Assembly: GCF_900101815.1 (NCBI RefSeq)
Contig: NZ_FNAO01000008.1
Coordinates: 88,027-152,026 of the forward strand
DNA length: 64,000 bases
DNA from: Pricia antarctica
GTDB lineage: Bacteria; Bacteroidota; Bacteroidia; Flavobacteriales; Flavobacteriaceae
Direction: 5' to 3'
Under the pieces are notes generated by a model. That model did not search any database. It was given only the letters and a program-made list of their open reading frames with translations, and was not told the DNA's origin. The translations under genes and the position numbers were made by a program. Each line of letters begins with the position of its first letter. Positions within the stretch are counted from its first letter, which is position 1. Positions 55,546 to 64,000 of this stretch are shown here, one piece after another.

Positions 55546-58500
55546 CTATTTCAAGATTAACACCAAATCGTCCGCATTGACCAGCGAGCCTCCCTCCAGT
55601 TGAATTTTATCGACCGTTCCTTCGGCATTGGCGGTAACCGTGGTCTCCATTTTCATGGCCTCTATGATAAACAGCGGCTGGTTGCGTTTTACGGCTTGGC
55701 CTTTTTTCACCAGAACAGTAGAAAGTAGTCCCTGAAGGGGGGCGCCCACCTGCTTGGGGTCATCGGCATCCGCTTTTTCATTTTGTGTTTTTTCGACCTT
55801 GACCGATCGGTCCTTGATCATCACGTTCCGCAATTGACCGTTGATCTTGAAAAAGATGCTCACATTGCCGGCTTCATCGGGTGCGCCTTTGAGCATCAGC
55901 GATATCAATACCTTCTTGCCCCTGTCAAGCTCCACCATGATCTCTTCGCCGATATCCAATCCATAAAAGAAATTTTTCGTGGGTATGTTGACCGTGTTCC
56001 CGAACTTTACGTGATTGTTATAGGCTTCGGTGAATACTTTCGGGTATAGCTTGTAGGATAAAAAATCCGTCATTTCAAGTTCGCGGCCCATCCCTTTTTT
56101 GAACTTTCGTTTAAAGGCTTTCAATTCCTTCTCAAAATCGATGGGCTCTAAATGGGCGTTCGGACGGTCGGTATAGGGTTTTTCCCCTTTTAGGACGATT
56201 TTTTGCAACTTTTTCGGAAAACCTCCGACAGGCTGACCCAAATCGCCCCTAAAAAAACTCTTGACGGATTCGGGAAAGGAAATATGGGCCCCTTTTTCCA
56301 TGATATCCTCAACGGACAAATCGTTGCTCACCATATACTGCGCCATATCGCCGACCACTTTTGAACTGGGCGTTACCTTTATGATATCGCCGAACATGGC
56401 ATTGACCTTGGCGTACATTTTGGTCACTTGCGTAAACCGATCTTCGAGGCCCAACGCGATCGCCTGCCCCTTTAAGTTGGAATATTGGCCACCGGGAATT
56501 TCATGATCGTACACCTCGCCCGTACCCGATTTCAATCCGGATTCGAAGGTGTAATAATAGTTGCGGACGGTTTCCCAATAATTGGAATATTCGGCCAGTT
56601 TTTCGGTATCCATAGCGTTCTCACGTTCGTGGAAACGCAGCATCTCCACCACCGAATTGAAATTGGGCTGAGAGGTAAGGCCCGAAAGTCCGCCCAAGGC
56701 CACATCGATAACATCCACGCCCGCTTCCACCGCCTTTAGATAGGTGGCCGATTGTATGGACGAAGTATCATGGGTGTGTAAGTGGATCGGAATATCGATT
56801 TCCGACTTTAAGGCCGTTATAAGTTCATAGGCCGCATCAGGTTTTAAAAGGCCTGCCATATCCTTGACGCCTAATATATGCGCCCCTGCATTTTCGATAT
56901 CCTTGGCCAATTGCAGATAATACCTGAGGTCGTATTTTGTTTTGGATGGATTAAGGATGTCGCCAGTGTAGCAAAGTGAACCTTCAGCCAGCCCACCCGT
57001 ATTTTTACGGACGTACGCGATACAGGGTGCAATGGATTTCATCCAGTTGAGGGAATCGAAAATACGGAATACATCGACCCCCGTATTCCAGGATTCCTCC
57101 ACGAATTTTTCGATCAGGTTATCGGGATAGGCCGTATAACCGACCCCGTTGGAACCCCTGATCAACATCTGCAACAGCAGGTTCGGCATCGCCTTTCGCA
57201 ATAAGGCCAGCCTTTCCCAAGGATTTTCGTGCAAAAAGCGCAGGCATACGTCAAAAGTGGCGCCTCCCCAGACCTCCATGGAGAAAATTCCGGGATGGTT
57301 CTTGGCATAACCCTCAGCCACCTTTAGCATATCGTCGGTTCGCATGCGGGTGGCCAACAAACTTTGGTGGGCATCGCGCATGGTGGTATCGGTAAAGTGG
57401 ACTTTTTTCTCCTGCTTCAACCATGCGGCGAATTTTTCGGGACCCAGATCTGTCAACCGGTCTTTTGTACCTTTGGGATATCCCTCCATTTTTGGAAAGG
57501 TGGGAATCACAGGCTTTGAAAAGACGTGTTTCGGGTCGTAATTTTTTACATCGGGATTTCCGTTTACAATAGTCTCGCCCAAGAATTCGATCAGTTTGTT
57601 CGCCCGGTTTCTAGGTTCGATAAACTCGAAAAGTTTGGGCTCGTTCTTTATGAAATTGACCGTGACCTTGCCCTCCCGAAAGGTGGGATGGGTTAGAATA
57701 TTGTCCAAAAACGCCATATTGGTGTTCAGGCCACGTATCCGGAACTCCGCCAAGGCCCTGCGCATCTTCCGGCAACATCCGTCCAGCGTACGGCTTCGGG
57801 CCGATACTTTGACCAGCATGGAATCGAAAAACGGCGAAATAGCAACTCCTTGGTAAATACTTCCCGCATCCAACCGGATTCCGAAACCGGAGGCACTGCG
57901 ATAAGTAGTGACCACCCCGTAATCGGGCTTAAAATCGTTGGATGGGTCTTCGGTGGTAATACGACATTGCAGCGCTACCCCCGTCACCTGAACGGACGCT
58001 TGATCGGGGATTTTTATCTGTGTATCCGATAATTTATATCCCCCCGCAATAAAAAGCTGTGCCTTGACCAGATCGATATTGGTAATCATTTCGGTCACCG
58101 TATGCTCGACTTGGATACGTGGGTTTACCTCGATAAAGTAGATGCTTCCGTCGTCATCGACCAAAAACTCCACCGTTCCGATATTATTGTAGTCTACAGC
58201 TTTACAGATATCGATGGCGTATTTATACAGGCTATCCTTGGTTTCTTGGGGCAATCCTATCGACGGCGCAAACTCGATGACCTTTTGATAGCGCCGCTGT
58301 ACCGAACAATCCCTTTCGTACAGATGCACCATATTGCCATGGGTATCGGCCACGATCTGGATTTCGATATGTTTCGGATTTTCAACAAATTTTTCCAGAA
58401 AAACGGTATCATCGCCAAAAGCGTTCAGCGATTCCCTTTTCGCTTCGGGAAAGCCCTTTTTCAATTCATCCGCGGTACGGATTACCCGCATACCCCTTCC

Positions 58501-58998
58501 CCCACCGCCCGAGGCGGCTTTTAACATCAGTGGATATCCGATGCGTTTGGCCTCGGAAAGGGCCGTTTTGATATCCTTTAAATCAATATTGCTGCTCTCG
58601 ATAACGGGAACCTTATTCGCAGTGGCGACTTCTTTGGCCGTAATCTTATCGCCCAGTGCCTTTAGTACGGAAACCTTAGGCCCAATAAAAATAATATCGT
58701 TCTCGGCACATTTTTGGGCGAACTGTGCATTTTCCGATAAAAATCCGTATCCGGGATGGATGGCATCGACCTGGTTATCCTTAGCCACTTTTATAATGGC
58801 ATCGATATCCAGATAAGGTTTTAAAGGTTCCTTGTCCTCTCCGATCTGGTAACATTCATCGGCTTTGTAGCGGTGCAGGGAATAGCGGTCCTCGTAGGTA
58901 TATACACCTACGGTACGTACTCCGATCTCTACACAGGCTCTAAAAATCCGGATGGCAATCTCGCCCCTGTTCGCTACTAAAACCTTTTCTATTTTCAA
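55546..58998 (-). CDS. pyc: Pyruvate carboxylase
   Basis: The 1150-residue single-chain biotin enzyme that makes oxaloacetate from pyruvate. The biotin carboxylase domain is at 1-450 (KVLVANRGEIAIRIFRACVE, KAASGGGGRGMRV, EVNPRIQVEHTVTEM). The carboxyltransferase domain is at about 535-810 (TDTTMRDAHQSLLATRMRT, MEVWGGATFDVCLRFLHE, HLHTHDTSSIQSATYL). The biotin carboxyl carrier domain is at the C-terminus with Lys in FIIEAMKMETTV. All domains are intact. A TTG-20-TAAGTTTG promoter (59049-59079) lies upstream and overlaps that of bTHX. Confidence 0.98.
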   Translation of the reverse strand: MKIEKVLVANRGEIAIRIFRACVEIGVRTVGVYTYEDRYSLHRYKADECYQIGEDKEPLKPYLDIDAIIKVAKDNQVDAIHPGYGFLSENAQFAQKCAENDIIFIGPKVSVLKALGDKITAKEVATANKVPVIESSNIDLKDIKTALSEAKRIGYPLMLKAASGGGGRGMRVIRTADELKKGFPEAKRESLNAFGDDTVFLEKFVENPKHIEIQIVADTHGNMVHLYERDCSVQRRYQKVIEFAPSIGLPQETKDSLYKYAIDICKAVDYNNIGTVEFLVDDDGSIYFIEVNPRIQVEHTVTEMITNIDLVKAQLFIAGGYKLSDTQIKIPDQASVQVTGVALQCRITTEDPSNDFKPDYGVVTTYRSASGFGIRLDAGSIYQGVAISPFFDSMLVKVSARSRTLDGCCRKMRRALAEFRIRGLNTNMAFLDNILTHPTFREGKVTVNFIKNEPKLFEFIEPRNRANKLIEFLGETIVNGNPDVKNYDPKHVFSKPVIPTFPKMEGYPKGTKDRLTDLGPEKFAAWLKQEKKVHFTDTTMRDAHQSLLATRMRTDDMLKVAEGYAKNHPGIFSMEVWGGATFDVCLRFLHENPWERLALLRKAMPNLLLQMLIRGSNGVGYTAYPDNLIEKFVEESWNTGVDVFRIFDSLNWMKSIAPCIAYVRKNTGGLAEGSLCYTGDILNPSKTKYDLRYYLQLAKDIENAGAHILGVKDMAGLLKPDAAYELITALKSEIDIPIHLHTHDTSSIQSATYLKAVEAGVDVIDVALGGLSGLTSQPNFNSVVEMLRFHERENAMDTEKLAEYSNYWETVRNYYYTFESGLKSGTGEVYDHEIPGGQYSNLKGQAIALGLEDRFTQVTKMYAKVNAMFGDIIKVTPSSKVVGDMAQYMVSNDLSVEDIMEKGAHISFPESVKSFFRGDLGQPVGGFPKKLQKIVLKGEKPYTDRPNAHLEPIDFEKELKAFKRKFKKGMGRELEMTDFLSYKLYPKVFTEAYNNHVKFGNTVNIPTKNFFYGLDIGEEIMVELDRGKKVLISLMLKGAPDEAGNVSIFFKINGQLRNVMIKDRSVKVEKTQNEKADADDPKQVGAPLQGLLSTVLVKKGQAVKRNQPLFIIEAMKMETTVTANAEGTVDKIQLEGGSLVNADDLVLILK

Positions 58999-59048
58999 AC
59001 TATTCTGTTTTAAACCACTTAAATGTCCTTTATTTTGTCGTTATTAAA

Positions 59049-59079
59049 CAAACTTAGCTTTTTTTGGTTAGGATAGCAA
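59049..59079 (-). promoter_or_regulatory. Candidate promoter of pyc
   Basis: Minus-strand TTG (59079-59077), a 20-nt spacer and TAAGTTTG (59056-59049), about 50 nt before the pyc ATG. It interleaves with the bTHX promoter on the other strand. Confidence 0.45.
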
Positions 59080-59092
59080 TGTCTTATCTTTG
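59063..59092 (+). promoter_or_regulatory. Promoter of the bTHX gene
   Basis: TTTG (59063-59066), an 18-nt spacer and TATCTTTG (59085-59092) match the Bacteroidota consensus fully. The start should lie about 30 nt before the ATG at 59130. Confidence 0.6.
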
Positions 59093-59129
59093 TAAGCATC
59101 GGCTAATTCAATTAAAATTCAAAGGACAG

Positions 59130-59258
59130 ATGGGAAAAGGGGATAAAAAATCGAGAAGGGGCAAAATCGCCAACCGGTCTTACGGGGCAAGAAGGCCGCG
59201 CAGGATCAAAAAACGGCCTACGGTCGAGGAGAAAATTAGTTTGAGAAAGAAGAAATAA
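59130..59258 (+). CDS. 30S ribosomal protein THX (bS31)
   Basis: A 42-residue, very basic protein. It starts MGKGDKKSRRGKIANRSYG, the THX family signature, and continues ARRPRRIKKRP. THX lies in the head of the 30S subunit and stabilises 16S rRNA. I chose the ATG at 59130 because it gives the family N-terminus and lies after a good promoter; the open frame upstream reaches back through that promoter. It is a single gene divergent from pyc. Confidence 0.9.
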   Translation: MGKGDKKSRRGKIANRSYGARRPRRIKKRPTVEEKISLRKKK

Positions 59259-59421
59259 TAGGGGCAGTTGCGGTTAGAAATAATTCGCATTAGCCATAAA
59301 TGCGTGACGATTCAGGTGCGCAGAAAAAAACCTAGCAGCTACAGTTGTGGTTGACCCTATTTAGCTTGCACGGTTAACACCCGAAAGTGCGGATTTGCGA
59401 ACCGCGATTAAATCGGTGACT

Positions 59422-60183
59422 TCACCGAACAAAAACAGGCTCGTTCTTCTTCGAGGTATGCGATGCACTGAAACTATAATCGTCATAATCGAAACCTTTC
59501 AAATCTTCCAAGGTCCTGACGTTTTTATCAACAATATAGCGCACCATGGCACCCCGCGCTTTTTTGGCATAGAAGCTGATAACTTTTAGTTTATCGTTAT
59601 TCCAATCCTTAAATACAGGGGTAATCACGGGTACTTTTAAAGTCTTCCCGTCTACGGCGCTGAAATATTCATTACTGGCCAGATTTAGAAAAAGTTCGTT
59701 TTCGCCCAGCTCTTCGTTTAACTGTTCGGTTATGGTTTTCTTCCAGAATTCATATAGATTTTTTTTTCGGCCTACCTTTAGTTTTGTTCCCATTTCTAGC
59801 CGATAGGGCTGCATGAGATCTAGCGGACGGAGTATACCGTACTGTCCCGATAAAATCCGTAATATATCTTGTAATTTCCCTACCTTCTCCACCGACATCG
59901 CGTACGCATCAAGGCCTTGATAAACGTCTCCATTGAAAGCGTAAATCGCCGGTCTTGCATTTTTAGTCGTAAAGGGAGTTTCAAAATCTTGGTTGCGCTG
60001 CCAATTGAGTTCGGCAAGTTTATCGGAAATATGCATAAGGGCCATCAAATCCTTCGGCTTTTTTTTTGCCAACAGCTTGTTTAGCTTTACGGCCTCATCC
60101 AAAAACTGGGGCTGCGTTTGTTTGAATTTGGGATATTCCGATGTATAATCCAATGATTTGGCCGGGGAAATGACGATTTTCAT
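59422..60183 (-). CDS. yaaA: Peroxide stress protein YaaA
   Basis: The 253-residue YaaA (DUF328) limits intracellular iron during peroxide stress in E. coli and binds DNA. It has the family start [18 protein letters not shown], the region [59 protein letters not shown] and [16 protein letters not shown]. The ATG at 60183 gives the usual N-terminus; four codons upstream are possible. It stands alone between bTHX and the pseudouridine synthase gene. Confidence 0.95.
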   Translation of the reverse strand: MKIVISPAKSLDYTSEYPKFKQTQPQFLDEAVKLNKLLAKKKPKDLMALMHISDKLAELNWQRNQDFETPFTTKNARPAIYAFNGDVYQGLDAYAMSVEKVGKLQDILRILSGQYGILRPLDLMQPYRLEMGTKLKVGRKKNLYEFWKKTITEQLNEELGENELFLNLASNEYFSAVDGKTLKVPVITPVFKDWNNDKLKVISFYAKKARGAMVRYIVDKNVRTLEDLKGFDYDDYSFSASHTSKKNEPVFVR

Positions 60184-60421
60184 AACAGGATCCAATTTTT
60201 ATGATGAGCCACGAAAATAACCCGATCTTTTTAGATTACGGCAGTTATATCCGATAGGATATCTATGTAGGTATTGAAGGAATTTATGATTGTGGTTTTA
60301 GGCCACTCTGTTCCGACTTTAGTTACCTAGGTATGATTCGAGTTTCCGAACAAAAGCACTCTTTCTATCGCCACCCCCCCCTTGGAAAAAGGAGAGGAAC
60401 CGAAATCAAAATTAGAGTTGG

Positions 60422-60452
60422 AATTTGGTGCATGGAATTTGGGATTTCCCTC
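60422..60452. repeat. Dispersed AATTTGGTGC repeat, copy 2
   Basis: AATTTGGTGCATGGAATTTG followed by GGATTTCCC. It matches the copy at 32460-32490 with a few changes. It runs to the stop of the RluD-type gene. Confidence 0.6.
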
Positions 60453-61491
60453 ACCGATGCTTTGCATAATGCCGCCACTTCCCGATACAATCCGACATAT
60501 CTTGGGGGATTTCGGAATCGAAACGCATCTTTTCGCCGGTTTCGGGATGAATAAATCCCAAGGTTTTGGCATGCAGCGCCTGTCGGGGAAGGATTTTGAA
60601 GGCGTTATCTACGAACTGCTTATATTTTGTGAAAGTGGTACCCTTTAAAATCTTATCGCCACCATAGCGCTCGTCGTTAAAAAGGGTGTGTCCGATATAC
60701 TTCATGTGTACGCGGATTTGATGGGTGCGGCCAGTCTCCAGTTGACACGATACCAAGGTTACATAGCCCAAACGCTCTAAAACACTGTAATGGGTGACCG
60801 CTTCCTTGCCTTCGTCCCCTTCGGGAAAAACCTGCATCTGCAGCCGGTTTTTAGGGTTTCGGGCGATATTGCCTTCCACCGTGCCGCTTTCATCCTTGAC
60901 ATCGCCCCAGACTAAAGCTATATATTCCCGCTCCGAGGTCTTGTCGTAAAATTGTTTGGCCAAATGGGTCATGGCGGTTTCCGTTTTGGCAACTACCAGT
61001 AATCCCGATGTATCCTTGTCTATGCGATGCACCAAGCCGGGGCGTTCGTTGCTGTTATTTGGCAGGTCTTCACGTTGGCCGCCCGAGTCCTCAATGTGAT
61101 ACAAAAGGGCGTTGATCAGCGTACCGGAATAATTACCGTGACCGGGATGCACGACCATGCCCGCCGGTTTGTTTACGACGAGAAGCGCATCATCTTCATA
61201 AACAATATCCAAGGCAATATTTTCGGCAACCAATAAAAATTCGTGCGGCGGGTGTTCGAAAAGCACCCTCACTTCATCCTCGGGTTTAACCTTGTAGTTC
61301 TGCTTGACCACGGCGCCATTGACCCAAATATTACCAGCTTTGGCAGATTGTTGAATTTTATTGCGTGTAGCGTATTCAATGAAGTTCATCAAAAATTTAT
61401 CGACGCGCAAAGGTTCTTGCCCTTTGGCGGCCACGAACCGATGGTGTTCGAAAAGCTCGTCGTCGGTCTCGTTGCTATCTTCTGACTGCAT
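60451..61491 (-). CDS. RluA/RluD-family pseudouridine synthase
   Basis: A 346-residue RNA-modifying enzyme. An acidic N-terminus (about 1-25) is followed by an S4 RNA-binding domain at about 27-90 (LRVDKFLMNFIEYATRNKIQQ). The catalytic domain has LLVVNKPAGMVVHPGHGN, the active-site Asp in GLVHRIDKDTSGLLVVAK and the final LETGRTHQIRVHMKYIGH. RluD makes pseudouridines in helix 69 of 23S rRNA; the domain plan fits RluD best. It is 3 nt after the PASTA gene, so the two form an operon, divergent from ddl. Confidence 0.93.
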   Translation of the reverse strand: MQSEDSNETDDELFEHHRFVAAKGQEPLRVDKFLMNFIEYATRNKIQQSAKAGNIWVNGAVVKQNYKVKPEDEVRVLFEHPPHEFLLVAENIALDIVYEDDALLVVNKPAGMVVHPGHGNYSGTLINALLYHIEDSGGQREDLPNNSNERPGLVHRIDKDTSGLLVVAKTETAMTHLAKQFYDKTSEREYIALVWGDVKDESGTVEGNIARNPKNRLQMQVFPEGDEGKEAVTHYSVLERLGYVTLVSCQLETGRTHQIRVHMKYIGHTLFNDERYGGDKILKGTTFTKYKQFVDNAFKILPRQALHAKTLGFIHPETGEKMRFDSEIPQDMSDCIGKWRHYAKHR

Positions 61492-61494
61492 AGT

Positions 61495-62082
61495 TTATTG
61501 AGATTCGGCTTGTACCCTCGCCTGATCGGGAATTGCACCATTACCACACACCAGCTCGATCTTCGAAGTCTTGGCCAATTTGTCGCCCGGTTTGATCTGC
61601 TTCCCTTTATATTTGATATAGTACACCATGTCTTTGCCCAATTGATCGATATAGCTCGTTCGTTGCACATCGAGACCGACGGCACGCAACATAGAAGTCG
61701 CATTGCGCTGGGTTACCTGTATGATATTGGGCACGGTCACCTGTTTGTAACCGGAAGGATTGACCGTAAGATAAATTTTCCTGTTTTCCTTTACCTTATT
61801 GCCCGCCGGAGGATTCTGTTCGATAATGGAAAATCGCGGATAATCGGGATTAAAATTCGCCGAATCCAACACCTCGAAGCGCAAATGGGCTTCTTCTACC
61901 GCCTTTCTCATATCAGGAACCGACATTTTTCCGAAATCGGGCACTTCTACGAATTCGTTGTGATTGGTTGTGCTATTCAACCAACGCAGCGCCAAAAAAA
62001 TGACCAGTATCAGCACTAAAAGGGCCAAGCCGAGCTGTATCAAAAATACTTTGCTCTTTAAAAAATTGAAGAAATTGCGCAT
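61495..62082 (-). CDS. PASTA domain protein
   Basis: A 195-residue membrane protein. One transmembrane helix at about 13-33 (VFLIQLGLALLVLILVIFLAL) anchors two or more PASTA domains in the periplasm: FVEVPDFGKMSVPDMRKAVEE (about 40-105) and VTVPNIIQVTQRNATSMLRAVG (about 112-180). PASTA domains bind peptidoglycan or muropeptides. There is no kinase or penicillin-binding part, unlike the classic proteins. It precedes the RluD-type gene and is divergent from ddl, so a cell-wall link is likely. A TATATTTG box lies upstream (62102-62109). Confidence 0.9.
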   Translation of the reverse strand: MRNFFNFLKSKVFLIQLGLALLVLILVIFLALRWLNSTTNHNEFVEVPDFGKMSVPDMRKAVEEAHLRFEVLDSANFNPDYPRFSIIEQNPPAGNKVKENRKIYLTVNPSGYKQVTVPNIIQVTQRNATSMLRAVGLDVQRTSYIDQLGKDMVYYIKYKGKQIKPGDKLAKTSKIELVCGNGAIPDQARVQAESQ

Positions 62083-62101
62083 TTAGGTGTGTTTGACAGG
62101 G

Positions 62102-62109
62102 CAAATATA
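62102..62109 (-). promoter_or_regulatory. Candidate -7 box of the PASTA gene
   Basis: TATATTTGC on the minus strand, 20 nt before the PASTA ATG, in the 81-nt gap to ddl. No matching -33 was seen. Confidence 0.42.
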
Positions 62110-62163
62110 GGTTTTTTCTTTATTTTCGAGTTCGTTTTACCATCCTCATAATTAAACGATTCT

Positions 62164-63144
62164 ATGAAGAAAAATATTGCCATACTCATGGGCGGTTATT
62201 CCAGCGAGTTTAAAATTTCGTTAAAAAGTGGTGGTGTAGTCTATGATTATTTGGATACCGATAAGTTCAATCCCTTTCGTATCCATATATTTAAGGATAA
62301 GTGGGTATATGTTGACGACAAGGACAAAGAATCGCCAGTAAATAAAAATGACTTTTCCATAACTACCAAAAACGGAAAACAGACTTTTGACTGTGTCTTC
62401 AACGCCATTCACGGCACACCCGGGGAAGACGGCCTGCTTCAGGCTTATTTTGAATTGCTGGGTATCCCCCAGACTTCCTGTGACTATTATCAGGCCGCAC
62501 TCACTTTCAACAAAAGGGACCTGCTCAGCGTGCTCAAACCTTACGGAATAAAGTCGGCACCTTCCTACTATCTTAACCAAGGCGATACGATCGACGAAGA
62601 CGCCATTGTCGCGAAAGTTGGTTTGCCCTGCTTCGTCAAGGCCAATAAGGCAGGCAGCAGCTTCGGTATTTCAAAAGTCTATGAAAAGGAAAAATTACGG
62701 ATGGCCATCGACAACGCCTATCAAGAAGATGATGAAATTATCATCGAGGCCTTTCTCGACGGCACGGAGGTTTCCGTCGGTGTAATCACTTACAATGGAA
62801 AGACAAAAGCGCTTCCCATTACGGAAATCGTGACCGAAAACGATTTTTTCGATTACGAGGCCAAATACGAGGGAAAATCCCAAGAAATCACGCCCGCCCG
62901 TATTTCAAAATTACAGGAAGAAAAAGTGGCCGAGCTGGCGATACGCGCCTACGAAATCCTGAAAATGAAGGGCTATACCCGTAGCGAGTTTATCTTTGTA
63001 AATGACGAACCTTACATGCTCGAAATGAACACTACCCCCGGCCTCACTACCGAAAGCATACTACCGAAACAGGCCAAAGCCGCCGGAATTTCACTCCCTC
63101 AACTGTTCGGGAGCGCTATTGAGGAAGCATTGATTAAAAAATAG
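62164..63144 (+). CDS. ddl: D-alanine--D-alanine ligase
   Basis: The 326-residue Ddl joins two D-Ala for peptidoglycan, an ATP-grasp enzyme in the cytosol. It starts NIAILMGGYSSEFKISLKSG, then FNAIHGTPGEDGLLQAYFELL, GLPCFVKANKAGSSFGISKV, IIEAFLDGTEVSVGVI and the metal-binding end FIFVNDEPYMLEMNTTPGLT with TESILPKQAKAAG. All ATP-grasp ligands are present. It is the first of two plus-strand genes with coaD. Confidence 0.98.
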   Translation: MKKNIAILMGGYSSEFKISLKSGGVVYDYLDTDKFNPFRIHIFKDKWVYVDDKDKESPVNKNDFSITTKNGKQTFDCVFNAIHGTPGEDGLLQAYFELLGIPQTSCDYYQAALTFNKRDLLSVLKPYGIKSAPSYYLNQGDTIDEDAIVAKVGLPCFVKANKAGSSFGISKVYEKEKLRMAIDNAYQEDDEIIIEAFLDGTEVSVGVITYNGKTKALPITEIVTENDFFDYEAKYEGKSQEITPARISKLQEEKVAELAIRAYEILKMKGYTRSEFIFVNDEPYMLEMNTTPGLTTESILPKQAKAAGISLPQLFGSAIEEALIKK

Positions 63145-63208
63145 GTAATTTTAGGAACTTTTGGTGGCAGGTGATTAAACCTGTAACTTGAATCCCGAAA
63201 CTTTTGGT

Positions 63209-63664
63209 ATGAGACGCGCTATCTTTCCTGGATCCTTTGACCCCCTGACCTTGGGGCATTCCGATATTATACAAAGGGGCATTACCCTCTTTGACGAACT
63301 GATTATTGCCATCGGCATCAATGCAGAAAAAAAATACATGTTCACCATCGATCAGCGGATGCAATTCATCAAGGAAGCCTTTGCGAACGAACCCAAGGTA
63401 AAAGTGCTTACCTACGAAGGCTTGACCGTCGATTTCTGTAAAAAAATGGATGCGGATTTTATTTTAAGGGGATTGCGCAATCCCGCGGATTTTGAGTTCG
63501 AAAAGGCCATTGCCCACACAAATCGCAAACTCTCCGAAATCGAGACGGTTTTTCTGCTTACGTCTTCCGGAAAATCCTATATCAGCTCTTCGATAGTCCG
63601 GGACGTTATTCGGCACGGGGGGAATTATACAGGTCTCGTGCCCGATAGCGTCCGGACTTCATAA
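63209..63664 (+). CDS. coaD: Phosphopantetheine adenylyltransferase
   Basis: The 151-residue CoaD adenylates phosphopantetheine in CoA synthesis. The nucleotidyltransferase motif FPGSFDPLTLGHSDIIQRG holds the HxGH-type site (here TLGH). LRGLRNPADFEFEKAIAHTNRKL and the C-terminal ISSSIVRDVIRHGGNYTGLVPDSV follow. The ATG at 63209 gives the family start MRRAIFPGSFDP; a TTG seven codons upstream is unlikely. It lies 64 nt after ddl. Confidence 0.98.
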   Translation: MRRAIFPGSFDPLTLGHSDIIQRGITLFDELIIAIGINAEKKYMFTIDQRMQFIKEAFANEPKVKVLTYEGLTVDFCKKMDADFILRGLRNPADFEFEKAIAHTNRKLSEIETVFLLTSSGKSYISSSIVRDVIRHGGNYTGLVPDSVRTS

Positions 63665-63855
63665 TGCTTTTGCCACATCATCAAGTTAAATTGACGTGCG
63701 GAATAGTCAAATATTAACAAGAATTAACTTATATTTATCGAGCATTATTCCCTATAAACATAAATAGCGGTTTATACAACGCCATTCGCCCTATTCACAA
63801 CAATCTTTTAGCCATATCGAAAAACCATATTATTTTAGTCCGAAATTACAGTGAT

Positions 63856-64000
63856 ATGTTAAAAGGTGCCCCAACCGCGACCCAGAGTTATTTAATAAAA
63901 CAATTGCCATCAGCTACTGTTTTTGTTAATGAACGTTTTGAAGTCGTGCACGCTTCCGACCAATGGATCGCTGATTTCGAACTCGATCCTTTTGACATTC
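63856..64000 (+). CDS. Start of a probable PAS-domain sensor protein (cut by the window edge)
   Basis: The frame from ATG at 63856 stays open to the end, 48 codons. It reads MLKGAPTATQSYLIKQLPSA, then VFVNERFEVVHASDQWIADF, which resembles the first strands of a PAS sensor domain (IDxxFxVVxAS pattern). There is no signal peptide. A histidine kinase or diguanylate cyclase type sensor is possible; the rest is outside the window. It lies 191 nt after coaD and probably has its own promoter. Confidence 0.6.
   Translation, partial: MLKGAPTATQSYLIKQLPSATVFVNERFEVVHASDQWIADFELDPFDI

Overview
The window reads as a chromosomal segment of a marine-type flavobacterium (Bacteroidota, Flavobacteriaceae). 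Support: type IX secretion (T9SS) and gliding-type surface proteins, a PorP/SprF protein, TAnnTTTG promoter boxes, genes that mostly lack Shine-Dalgarno sequences except rpsU, a bTHX ribosomal protein gene, DUF3467 next to rpoC, and Bacteroidota-type rpoB/rpoC. No phage, insertion sequence or CRISPR array was seen.

Layout. 1-12.1 kb (all minus): a surface-protein locus with a collagen-like protein cut by the window edge, a C-type-lectin/thrombospondin-3 protein, and an apparent operon of a T9SS type B adhesin with 693-bp tandem repeats, PorP/SprF and an OmpA-family protein. 12.4-18.5 kb: prfC, an aldo/keto reductase and three genes of surface-glycan type (ATP-grasp, CapK-like, PglD-like). 18.8-32.7 kb (minus): the information-processing block, transcribed tRNA-Thr, tRNA-Tyr, tRNA-Gly, tRNA-Thr, tuf, tRNA-Trp, secE, nusG, rplK, rplA, rplJ, rplL, rpoB, rpoC, DUF3467. 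32.7-41.9 kb (minus): hpf, a Xer-type recombinase, rpsU with a strong Shine-Dalgarno, an acyl-CoA dehydrogenase, a helix-hairpin-helix protein, an unusual Na+/alanine-type symporter fusion, a K+ channel with a PspC protein, DUF2851 and a rhodanese. 42.0-51.9 kb (plus): marR, yceI, then trpEGDC, an HGSNAT-like membrane acyltransferase, trpFBA and a small membrane protein. A 15-residue leader peptide with three consecutive Trp codons and a terminator hairpin precede trpE. 52.0-64 kb: ppc, a uracil-DNA-glycosylase-like protein and pyc (minus), bTHX (plus), yaaA, rluD-type pseudouridine synthase and a PASTA protein (minus), then ddl, coaD and the start of a probable PAS sensor gene (plus).

How it fits together. 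The first region makes and exports cell-surface adhesins through T9SS. The middle supplies translation and transcription machinery, with several hairpins between genes. The trp operon appears to be controlled by ribosome-mediated attenuation. ppc and pyc are two anaplerotic routes to oxaloacetate encoded side by side. The most notable non-coding signals are the trp attenuator, the rpsU Shine-Dalgarno, a dispersed palindromic element lying inside trpF, and promoters packed into or against terminators and each other.
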